Virus record (IMG/VR): IMGVR_UViG_3300027747_001654
Coordinates: 1-20,688 of that record
Strand: one strand, 5' to 3'
DNA from: a virus
Length of the DNA: 20,688 nt
Position 1 is the stretch's first letter. The number at the start of each line of letters is the position of its first letter. The position numbers were made by a program, and so were the translations under genes. Below the pieces are notes generated by a model that saw only the letters and a list, made by a program, of their open reading frames with translations, had not been told where the DNA came from and did no database searches. Positions 15,209-20,566 of this stretch are shown here, in pieces.

Positions 15209-15295
15209 TTACCTACCACGTTTGTGTAGTAGATCGTAAACATCTCTGAAATGTTGATGATCAGTTACAAGATTCCCCTCATAGTTGAATATCAT
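15209..15295 (-). CDS. Possible 28-residue protein
   Basis: The minus frame from ATG 15295 to TAA 15209 reads MIFNYEGNLVTDH and then DVYDLLHKRGR. Codon use and amphipathic pattern look protein-like. There is no Shine-Dalgarno. It may be a micropeptide or chance. No family is recognised. Confidence 0.25.
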   Translation of the reverse strand: MIFNYEGNLVTDHQHFRDVYDLLHKRGR

Positions 15296-15319
15296 AGTTC
15301 AGCCTAATCATTTGCAGGC

Positions 15320-15379
15320 ATTATACCTGATGTGGAACAATTTACCCGATAAAGAACCAGATTATACCCGATATGGTAC
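15320..15379. repeat. Three direct repeats (iterons), TACCYGATRWRGWAC core
   Basis: Cores start at 15324, 15343 and 15365 (spacing 19 and 22, near two helical turns), matching at 11-12 of 15 positions. The third copy is itself an imperfect palindrome TACC-N6-GGTA. They lie in a 338-base region without a firm gene, between converging gene sets, next to AT-rich inverted repeats. Such spacing suggests cooperative binding of one protein to one face of the DNA: an operator or origin. Confidence 0.55.
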
Positions 15380-15405
15380 TGCCAGTTCCATATATACAGA
15401 TAGCC

Positions 15406-15444
15406 TCATTTTCTTTATTTATCGAAAATGATATATAAAGAAAA
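15406..15444. repeat. Two overlapping AT-rich inverted repeats
   Basis: TTTTCTTTAT (15409-15418) pairs perfectly with ATAAAGAAAA (15435-15444). TCATTTTC (15406-15413) pairs perfectly with GAAAATGA (15424-15431). The two stems exclude each other. They sit between converging operons and could be a bidirectional terminator, a switch, or an unwinding element beside the repeats at 15320-15379. Confidence 0.45.
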
Positions 15445-15490
15445 TCGACATATCTTTTTGTAAAGTAAAGATTACAGAAATACTGTCCTT

Positions 15491-15937
15491 TTATAAAGTA
15501 CGCGCTTTTAATAGCCTCTTTAATTCATCAAGCTCCTCTTTCAACCCCATATGCTCCTCCCTTAACCTTTCATGGTTCTGAAGAGCCAGCTTATCCAGGC
15601 GAACATCCTCCGTTAAGGAATCCAAGACATCCTGCATCTTTACCAGTATCTCATAGGAGTTCTTATCTATCTCCATATCATGCAATAAATGCTTCCTATC
15701 CTTCTCTGCTTGCCTACCAGAACTCATCAAGATCAAAGGTGTCGCATATGCCGCTTCAAACGACAAGAATAGGTTCAGAAGGATGAAAGGATACGGATCA
15801 TATCCAACCACCCCAGTAGCATTCAAAACGATCCACACGGTCAATATACACGATTGGATAATGATAAACTTCCACGACCCAATAAAGGCAGCTATATCAT
15901 CTGCCAGCGCAACACTAAACCTCTTCAGTCTTCTCAT
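15491..15937 (-). CDS. DUF1003-family membrane protein
   Basis: 148 residues, starting MRRLKRFSVALADDIAAFIG. The N-terminal half follows the DUF1003 pattern: GSWKFIIIQ, VWIVLNA, DPYPFILLNLFLSFEAA, LILMSSGRQAEKDR. Two transmembrane segments are apparent (about 24-45 and 50-72). The C-terminal half is a cytoplasmic coiled coil (EEHMGLKEELDELKRLL). DUF1003 proteins are bacterial inner-membrane proteins of unknown role; a phage copy may alter the host membrane. It overlaps the upstream gene by 23 bases. Confidence 0.85.
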   Translation of the reverse strand: MRRLKRFSVALADDIAAFIGSWKFIIIQSCILTVWIVLNATGVVGYDPYPFILLNLFLSFEAAYATPLILMSSGRQAEKDRKHLLHDMEIDKNSYEILVKMQDVLDSLTEDVRLDKLALQNHERLREEHMGLKEELDELKRLLKARTL

Positions 15938-16133
15938 CTCCCTTCTTTATCCCAAATGTCTCGTTATGCCAAACCTTAATCTGGTCACTATTAAAATGCA
16001 GCACCCTACCCCCCTCACTTAAACATACCGTCCAGACATCATTCTCATACATCCCCCCACTCTCCACATAAATAGCATACCCATCCCCCATCGGCGTTAC
16101 CACAGGCATCGGCCTCCTAAACTCATGGATCAT
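15915..16133 (-). CDS. Conserved small phage protein
   Basis: 72 residues, starting MIHEFRRPMPVVTPMGDG. Distinctive segment GDGYAIYVESGGMYENDVWT and a C-terminal part GGRVLHFNSDQIKVWHN, which recur together in phage proteins of unknown function. The ATG is directly after the T-run of the terminator-like hairpin. It overlaps the DUF1003 gene by 23 bases, so the two are translated together. Confidence 0.82.
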   Translation of the reverse strand: MIHEFRRPMPVVTPMGDGYAIYVESGGMYENDVWTVCLSEGGRVLHFNSDQIKVWHNETFGIKKGDEKTEEV

Positions 16134-16180
16134 AAAAAAGGAACCCCCAGTGCCGCTACTAATAGCAGAAACACTGGAGG
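16134..16180 (-). terminator. Intrinsic-terminator-like hairpin with T6
   Basis: Minus-strand reading gives CCAGTG paired to CACTGG (16147-16152 with 16172-16177), inner pairing around an ATT loop, then GGGGTTCC and TTTTTT (16139-16134). It lies between the stop at 16198 and the next start at 16133, so read-through would be needed for the downstream genes unless they have another promoter. It fits partial termination or attenuation. Confidence 0.65.
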
Positions 16181-16197
16181 TATAATTTAAATTACTT

Positions 16198-16560
16198 CTA
16201 GTGGAGGAAAGTCAGCTTATACAGCGTAGAATCAATCAACTCGGCAATACCATCTACCAAGTTCTGAATCTCACTGTCCTCACCCAATCCATCCCTGTTA
16301 TCCCTCACAACATCCTTTAAGTAATGCATAAAATCAAGTGCAGTTCCATTGCCACTCGCATTAACAGTCTGGTTAGGATAATCCAGTATCTCTCCATGCA
16401 AGCCCTGCCAAGCCTCTACAACGCTATCCACCAAGTCTGGCAGCTCACTGTAGAATCTTCCCAAAGCCTTATGCTCCGAATAACTCCTGCTCTGCAAATG
16501 CAAAACATGAGTGATAGTCGCCGCATTCAATAGAGTAATCAATAGTTCATTTGGTTCCAT
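16198..16560 (-). CDS. DUF5856-like (ferritin/Dps-fold-like) phage protein
   Basis: 120 residues from MEPNELLITLLNAATITHVL (ATG 16560). A TTG at 16587 would add nine residues. Four-helix pattern with the signature HVLHLQSRSYSEHKALGRFY and LVDSVVEAWQGL, resembling a family of phage proteins with a Dps-like helical bundle and His/Glu spacing. Iron- or DNA-protecting function is unproven. A TTGACT/TAAAGG pair is placed so that the message would begin at or just before the ATG. Confidence 0.72.
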   Translation of the reverse strand: MEPNELLITLLNAATITHVLHLQSRSYSEHKALGRFYSELPDLVDSVVEAWQGLHGEILDYPNQTVNASGNGTALDFMHYLKDVVRDNRDGLGEDSEIQNLVDGIAELIDSTLYKLTFLH

Positions 16561-16568
16561 AGACACAA

Positions 16569-16597
16569 CCTTTACCAACCACTCCAACCCAAGTCAA
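16569..16597 (-). promoter_or_regulatory. Candidate promoter for the 16560 gene
   Basis: Minus strand: TTGACT (16597-16592), 17-base spacer, TAAAGG (16574-16569). The layout parallels that of the terS promoter, with the -10 ending eight bases before the ATG. The transcript would be leaderless or nearly so. The -10 is weak. Confidence 0.35.
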
Positions 16598-16688
16598 GCA
16601 TCTATCTTCAATCTTAAAAGAAGTTAAAAAGAGAGGAAGTTTTGAAATTAGGATATTTTTTCAGTAGCTCCCATCGTATAAACCCCTC

Positions 16689-16701
16689 GCCTAAACTAGG
16701 C
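16689..16701. repeat. Short hairpin GCCTA-AAC-TAGGC
   Basis: 5-bp perfect inverted repeat in the gap between terS and the 16560 gene, 25 bases before the three direct repeats. May be a terminator stem or part of a terminase recognition site. Confidence 0.3.
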
Positions 16702-16725
16702 ATGTTGGGGAGGGAGGACACCCCC

Positions 16726-16757
16726 TTAAGAATGCTTAAGAATGCTTGCAAGAATGC
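16726..16757. repeat. Three tandem repeats TT(GC)AAGAATGC at the end of terS
   Basis: TTAAGAATGC (16726-16735), TTAAGAATGC (16736-16745) and TTGCAAGAATGC (16746-16757), 26 bases after the stop of the small terminase. Tandem repeats near terS are typical of packaging (pac/cos) or TerS-binding sites. That role is inferred. Confidence 0.55.
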
Positions 16758-16782
16758 TTTGCCTTGGCTCGCGCTGGCGGGA

Positions 16783-17355
16783 CTACTCGACAAGCTCGGC
16801 ATCGATGATGACGGGCGCGGGAACTGAAGCGGGAGCGATAGCAGGGAGAGCAGGGAGCGCAGCGACATCACCTTGAACAAGGCTCGCGCCAGGCTTGCTC
16901 AAGTTAATAAGAAAGAGGAATGGATTAGATGCCTGGACTTCCCTATCTTTATGCTCATGTCCGATCATCTTGTTATCGATATTAAGTGCCTCCAGCTTTG
17001 ATACCATCTTTCTAACACGCTTAACATTGCCTTCCGCATCGACTTCTTCTCTCACCTCTTGAACTAAATCAGCATCAGGAGCCGTTGCATCAGCACGGAC
17101 AGCACGAGCCAAGAAAGCACGCTTTTCCGCAAAGGTGAGAACATCAGAAGCAAACGCTTTTTCCTTCAACTTTGAAACATAGGCTTTGACTCGATCTTGT
17201 CGAAGTAGTTTACAACCGTAGCTTGAAGCATCCTCGACTCGTCTCGACTTGATATTGTAGCCAGCGCGGAAAACAGATTCAGCGATGGATAGACCGCGTG
17301 TTATATGATTCTCAACGAACTTCTTTTGACGGTGATTCAGTTGGCGTGATTTCAT
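16783..17355 (-). CDS. terS: Terminase small subunit
   Basis: 190 residues, starting MKSRQLNHRQKKFVENHITR. The N-terminal domain (about 6-65) is the helix-turn-helix of the small terminase family: RQKKFVENHI, GLSIAESVFRAGY, LLRQDRVKAYVSKLKEK. A helical central domain follows (LTFAEKRAFLARAVRADA), then an Ala/Pro-rich flexible tail. It recognises the packaging site and activates the large subunit. The gene is on the opposite strand and about 6 kb from terL. The region before it carries a triple repeat overlapping its start and a candidate promoter. Its terminus is next to the three tandem repeats. Assignment is by pattern, not search. Confidence 0.87.
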   Translation of the reverse strand: MKSRQLNHRQKKFVENHITRGLSIAESVFRAGYNIKSRRVEDASSYGCKLLRQDRVKAYVSKLKEKAFASDVLTFAEKRAFLARAVRADATAPDADLVQEVREEVDAEGNVKRVRKMVSKLEALNIDNKMIGHEHKDREVQASNPFLFLINLSKPGASLVQGDVAALPALPAIAPASVPAPVIIDAELVE

Positions 17356-17357
17356 GC

Positions 17358-17399
17358 GGTGCTTTTACCTAGTGGGAAGCACCTTGTCAACTGGTGCTT
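17358..17399 (-). promoter_or_regulatory. Triple repeat and candidate promoter at the terS start
   Basis: GGTGCTT occurs at 17358-17364 and 17393-17399, with inverse AAGCACC at 17377-17383, so either pair can form a 7-bp hairpin. Minus-strand TTGACA (17390-17385), 17-base spacer and TAAAAG (17367-17362) would start transcription at or just before the terS ATG (17355). A protein binding the repeats, possibly TerS itself, would block the promoter. Confidence 0.5.
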
Positions 17400-17490
17400 G
17401 GATTGCTGAAGGAGTAGGGCCTTTACAGGATGGAGATTTTAGCGGGCAGGGTCAAAAAAAGTCAATAATAAAATGAAAGTATTTGCATAG

Positions 17491-17507
17491 TTGGCACACC
17501 CTTTGCT
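17491..17507 (+). promoter_or_regulatory. Sigma-54-type promoter candidate
   Basis: TTGGCACACCCTTTGCT matches the -24/-12 consensus TGGCAC-N5-TTGCW, with ten bases between GG (17493-17494) and GC (17505-17506), the exact spacing of sigma-54 promoters. It points to the plus-strand small-gene cassette. No activator site is recognised. Confidence 0.5.
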
Positions 17508-17538
17508 TTCAAGTCTTTAAAATAATTAAAAGATTCTT

Positions 17539-17567
17539 TTGACATAGTGGTAGGGGTGCAGTATAGT
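17539..17567 (+). promoter_or_regulatory. Strong sigma-70 promoter
   Basis: Exact TTGACA (17539-17544), 17-base spacer, and TATAGT (17562-17567, five of six). Start of transcription near 17574, giving a leader of about 75 bases before the ATG at 17648. It most likely drives the whole right-arm cassette. Confidence 0.8.
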
Positions 17568-17647
17568 TTACCCAAGATAAGCAACGGAGCCGCATAAATA
17601 CAGGCTCAAGAGCGAATCGAGAAAACACAACCAACACATCCCACACC

Positions 17648-17773
17648 ATGCACCAAAAATCGCCAGCCCTTGTAGCCTTTGAGACGGAACGAGCAATGTT
17701 TCGACTTGTTCGCCTTCTTTGCATACTAGGCTTCATTCTTTCCGCTTTAGTCATTGCCATCCTCACCAAGTAA
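17648..17773 (+). CDS. Small single-pass membrane protein
   Basis: 41 residues, starting MHQKSPALVAFETERAMF. Residues 18-39 form one hydrophobic transmembrane helix (LVRLLCILGFILSALVIAIL) and the end is Thr-Lys. First gene after the sigma-70 promoter. The leader ends with the CA-rich stretch ACAACCAACACAT. Too short for family assignment; it could act on the host membrane. Confidence 0.6.
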   Translation: MHQKSPALVAFETERAMFRLVRLLCILGFILSALVIAILTK

Positions 17774-17791
17774 ACACAACCAACACACACC

Positions 17792-17992
17792 ATGCCAACC
17801 CTAAAACACCGAGCCAGAATTGAAGCAGCACGAGAAACCGCAGCAGATCACCTATGCCATGAAAAACCAAACTACAACGGGAGCTTTCCGCATCCCACGC
17901 ACGGGTATGAGGTCTTTTCATTTACAAATCCCAAAACGGGCCTTTCTGCAAAAATAGCATTGCCCGAAATAGTTCTTTCTATCCACTACTAA
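17792..17992 (+). CDS. Hypothetical protein
   Basis: 66 residues, starting MPTLKHRARIEAARETAADH. It has a basic N-terminal helix and a His-rich centre (HPTHGYEVFSFTNPKTG), then a beta-like end. No family is recognised. The leader (ACAACCAACACACACC before ATG) lacks a Shine-Dalgarno but repeats the pattern of its neighbours. Confidence 0.7.
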   Translation: MPTLKHRARIEAARETAADHLCHEKPNYNGSFPHPTHGYEVFSFTNPKTGLSAKIALPEIVLSIHY

Positions 17993-18020
17993 AACCACAA
18001 CCAACCAACCCGCCCACACC

Positions 18021-18269
18021 ATGAACACACACAACACAACCTGGAAAACAACAACGGAATCAAAATTTTGGGAAATGCTTGGATGCTTGCCGCCAGAATT
18101 ACAAAAGGGAGGAGCCTTTTTAGTTGGAGAACCTTATAGCCATAGAAGGTGCAAAATATCTGGGAAATATGCAGATACCTTTCAGGGATTTAGGGAGTTC
18201 TCAACTGCAATCTTTGAAGAGACTAGCGAGCCAGTAACGAGAGAAGAATTTCTTGATCTTATCAAATAA
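18021..18269 (+). CDS. Hypothetical protein
   Basis: 82 residues, starting MNTHNTTWKTTTESKFWEM. Mixed alpha/beta, with a Gly/Pro-rich middle (LPPELQKGGAFLVGEPYSH) and an acidic end (TREEFLDLIK). The centre resembles small phage proteins that respond to host factors, but no family is assigned. Its leader carries two CAACC repeats and no Shine-Dalgarno. Confidence 0.72.
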   Translation: MNTHNTTWKTTTESKFWEMLGCLPPELQKGGAFLVGEPYSHRRCKISGKYADTFQGFREFSTAIFEETSEPVTREEFLDLIK

Positions 18270-18293
18270 CCAACAACCAAAAAGGAGAAAATA

Positions 18294-18677
18294 ATGAACA
18301 CGCCACAGATTGCAAACTGCAAAAAGAACATCATGGGGACAGTATCTTTCACGGGAAAGTTCCCCAAAATGAGGAAAGCCCAGGATTTTATTGTTTACCC
18401 TATCCAAGACGCACCCAATCCAGAAAATGTGACAATCAAGGTTCAATCAGACACGAGAATTGGCTTGATCAATCTATTTTCTGGAGCTTGTGAAATGAGC
18501 CAGCCACACCCAGGGGGGGCGTATTTTATCCACCTAGCAACGGACAAGAAAGAGCATTTCATGATTAGCCGAGAGGAATGCATGACGCTGAAGGGATGGA
18601 TTAAAAGCACGGGAGGCGTTGAAGTTGGCAATAATGGCGTAATGTATTGCGATAACACGGGAGCAATTAGTATTTAA
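18294..18677 (+). CDS. Hypothetical protein with strong ribosome site
   Basis: 127 residues, starting MNTPQIANCKKNIMGTVSF. AAGGAG sits eight bases before ATG, one of the best ribosome sites in the window. Predominantly beta, with QSDTRIGLINLFSGACEM and a Cys at the end region (MYCDNTGAISI). Three further Cys are scattered. No known family. The AACAACCAAAAAGGAG leader is shared with the next gene. Confidence 0.78.
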   Translation: MNTPQIANCKKNIMGTVSFTGKFPKMRKAQDFIVYPIQDAPNPENVTIKVQSDTRIGLINLFSGACEMSQPHPGGAYFIHLATDKKEHFMISREECMTLKGWIKSTGGVEVGNNGVMYCDNTGAISI

Positions 18678-18700
18678 TAACAACCAAAAAGGAGAACACC

Positions 18701-18892
18701 ATGAGCTTACAAATGGCACAGAAAGCCGCCAGCATCTACAATAGAGCAACCAATCCCCGCTTGCTCTTGAGCGATCACCAACACCGAATCAGGAACAAGG
18801 TTGCCCGAAAGATGCGACACTTCCTAGCGGCCCACCCTTGCCAAGTCATAGAATGGAGCAACGGAACACTTCACCCCATGCCGAATTGCTAA
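18701..18892 (+). CDS. Small basic hypothetical protein
   Basis: 63 residues, starting MSLQMAQKAASIYNRATNPR. Basic helical part (IRNKVARKMRHFLAAHPC) and a short tail ending PMPNC. AAAAAGGAG precedes the start, and the leader repeats that of the previous gene. Charge suggests nucleic-acid or membrane-surface binding, but there is no motif. Confidence 0.72.
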   Translation: MSLQMAQKAASIYNRATNPRLLLSDHQHRIRNKVARKMRHFLAAHPCQVIEWSNGTLHPMPNC

Positions 18893-18917
18893 CCCACAAC
18901 CAAAACACGCCCACACC

Positions 18918-19109
18918 ATGAAAACCGCCACACTTCAGCAATCCGTCAGCTTTTGGCCCGATAGAATCGCACCTTATAGCCTAACCATGCAAGCAGGGGA
19001 ACGCCTCTTCATTTTACTAGATGAAGGGGAAAAGATGCTCCTTTCTATATCAGAAGAACCAACGCCAGGAGATTCCCGATGGATAAACCGTGAACTTGTC
19101 ACCCTATAA
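18918..19109 (+). CDS. Hypothetical protein
   Basis: 63 residues, starting MKTATLQQSVSFWPDRIAPY. Beta-rich with a typical LFILLDEGEKMLLSI segment. The leader has CACAACCAAAACACGCCCACACC before ATG and no Shine-Dalgarno. No family is recognised. Confidence 0.68.
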   Translation: MKTATLQQSVSFWPDRIAPYSLTMQAGERLFILLDEGEKMLLSISEEPTPGDSRWINRELVTL

Positions 19110-19136
19110 AAACCGCCGCATAACTTAAAACAAAAC

Positions 19137-19277
19137 ATGAAAAACCGCCGCCAGGATCAATTCCAACTGATCCCCGAAGCAGAAATGCCTTTTAACCTAT
19201 TAGGAGAAACCCTCCCTCCAGAACCGCCGCCGCAAATAGAACCAACACAAGAAAAAACCGCCAACCTTAACCTATAA
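19137..19277 (+). CDS. Small Pro-rich hypothetical protein
   Basis: 46 residues, starting MKNRRQDQFQLIPEAEMPF and followed by a Pro-rich acidic end (LPPEPPPQIEPTQEK). Probably disordered. It sits between two cistrons, and the stop is followed 11 bases later by the next start. Reads like small phage proteins with an 'F.L.PEAEMPFNL' core. Confidence 0.6.
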   Translation: MKNRRQDQFQLIPEAEMPFNLLGETLPPEPPPQIEPTQEKTANLNL

Positions 19278-19288
19278 CTGAAAATGCC

Positions 19289-19402
19289 ATGAACCAAAAC
19301 AATGACACGCTGAAGGAAGCCATTGAAAGATTGCTTCGCACAACCGAAGAGATTAGCCGCGAAATCGAGAAAATAAAATCAGTAATTAGCACCCAAAAGT
19401 AA
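19289..19402 (+). CDS. Small coiled-coil protein
   Basis: 37 residues, starting MNQNNDTLKEAIERLLRTT and ending KIKSVISTQK. One amphipathic helix, likely a dimer. TAACCTATAACTG precedes this gene and is repeated before the next one. No Shine-Dalgarno. Function unknown. Confidence 0.58.
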   Translation: MNQNNDTLKEAIERLLRTTEEISREIEKIKSVISTQK

Positions 19403-19429
19403 ACAACTAACCTATAACTGGAGAATAAC

Positions 19430-19837
19430 ATGAATAAAGAACAAGCAATCAAAGAGTGGAAATACGGAACACAAACGCCAACACAACCGTGTAATGAATA
19501 CGCGCCCGACACCCTAGCACCTGAAACCCCAGACCAAGAAACCTGCACCACTTGTTACCATCACAAAAAAGACCACATGAACACGCCAGAAATAATTGAC
19601 CGCTTAAATACCGCCGCCCTTACATTAAGAGACTATGAACAATACAACGATGACCCAGAAATGAACGCCGAAGGAGATGCCGCTGATACTTGTGACGATG
19701 CCGCCGCATTGATTGGCAAACTCATACAAGCAATAGAAGATATAAAAGAAATAAGTAAATGCGATCAATTTGACGCAATAGATTTACTAACATCAATAAA
19801 TAATACTTGTTCAATAACTCTTGAAAATCTGAAATAA
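19430..19837 (+). CDS. Hypothetical two-part protein
   Basis: 135 residues, starting MNKEQAIKEWKYGTQTPTQ. The first 49 residues hold a Cys/His cluster (CTTCYHHKKDH) and a Pro/Thr-rich linker. From Met50 (19577) the sequence changes to an acidic helical protein (RLNTAALTLRDYEQY ... LIGKLIQAIEDIKEI). This may be two fused or overlapping small genes with an internal start. GGAG precedes the first ATG. Confidence 0.72.
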   Translation: MNKEQAIKEWKYGTQTPTQPCNEYAPDTLAPETPDQETCTTCYHHKKDHMNTPEIIDRLNTAALTLRDYEQYNDDPEMNAEGDAADTCDDAAALIGKLIQAIEDIKEISKCDQFDAIDLLTSINNTCSITLENLK

Positions 19838-19863
19838 TCAATAATTAACTAAAGGAAAATAAT

Positions 19864-20058
19864 ATGAATATAACAATCGAAAGAGCATATTGTGATAAGA
19901 TCAAAGCACTACGAGACGCACTTGCAGACTTAATCCCATACGCCGAACAAGAAATGCAATACCAGGCAGATTGCCATGAAATAGAAGATTATGGAATAGT
20001 TTATAGGAAGCTCCAAAAAGCATTTACCCTACTTGAGCAAACCAAAAACATAGATTGA
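19864..20058 (+). CDS. Small helical hypothetical protein
   Basis: 64 residues, starting MNITIERAYCDKIKALRDAL. Acidic and helical, with a Tyr/Gln-rich centre (YAEQEMQYQADCHEIEDYG). The leader has AAAGGA at a good distance from ATG. Its stop lies two bases before the start of the next gene. No family. Confidence 0.72.
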   Translation: MNITIERAYCDKIKALRDALADLIPYAEQEMQYQADCHEIEDYGIVYRKLQKAFTLLEQTKNID

Positions 20059-20060
20059 AC

Positions 20061-20300
20061 ATGAATAAATCAGACCTTAACCACTTGGCAAGTTTAGAAT
20101 CAGAAGAATTAGGCAAGGAAATTGCCGCCGCAATAAAAAAGTTCCAAGCTGAAAACTATATGTGCAAAGCAATTAATAATATGCAGGAATGCGAAGTTAT
20201 TGAATTAGAATTGCATCATGTATTTGAAATTAAACTCTTGCAAATAGCTTGGGATCGTGCCTGGGCAGAGGTATTTGGTCAAGAATACGAGGAGGAATAA
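20061..20300 (+). CDS. Small acidic hypothetical protein
   Basis: 79 residues from MNKSDLNHLASLESEELGKE (ATG 20061); a TTG codon just upstream would add two residues. All-alpha looking, with LHHVFEIKLLQIAWDRAW and a strongly acidic end (EYEEE). The GAGGAGGAATAA at its end includes the ribosome site of the following gene, so they are coupled. Function unknown. Confidence 0.75.
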   Translation: MNKSDLNHLASLESEELGKEIAAAIKKFQAENYMCKAINNMQECEVIELELHHVFEIKLLQIAWDRAWAEVFGQEYEEE

Positions 20301-20304
20301 AACC

Positions 20305-20547
20305 ATGACAACTAGAACCGCCGCAACCGCAACTGAAACGCGCCAGATTCTCGACGAGATAGAGGGAGCCTTGGCCTTTCAAATCACCATCAGCAACCTT
20401 TATTCTTTGCAGGAATGTAGGATTACCACGCCCAGGGCAAGGGAGATTGTTGCACGAATAAAAAGGATTAAAAAAAGTCTTGCAACTCCTGCAAAACCAA
20501 ACCAGTATGCCTACTTCAAGAAGCTAGATTCATACTTTGAACTGTAA
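20305..20547 (+). CDS. Small hypothetical protein
   Basis: 80 residues from MTTRTAATATETRQILDEI. The frame is open upstream, but the GAGGAGG ribosome site before this Met fixes the start. An N-terminal Thr/Ala-rich strand is followed by an acidic helix and a basic half (RAREIVARIKRIKKSLATPA), ending YFKKLDSYFEL. No family. Confidence 0.78.
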   Translation: MTTRTAATATETRQILDEIEGALAFQITISNLYSLQECRITTPRAREIVARIKRIKKSLATPAKPNQYAYFKKLDSYFEL

Positions 20548-20566
20548 CCAGCAACCAAACCAAACC

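Noticed and set aside
16642-16827. Plus-strand small frame over the end of terS (MLKNACKNALPWLALAG...)
   Set aside because: It overlaps terS on the opposite strand, its repeats are the DNA repeats translated, and it has no ribosome site. Held open as a remote possibility.
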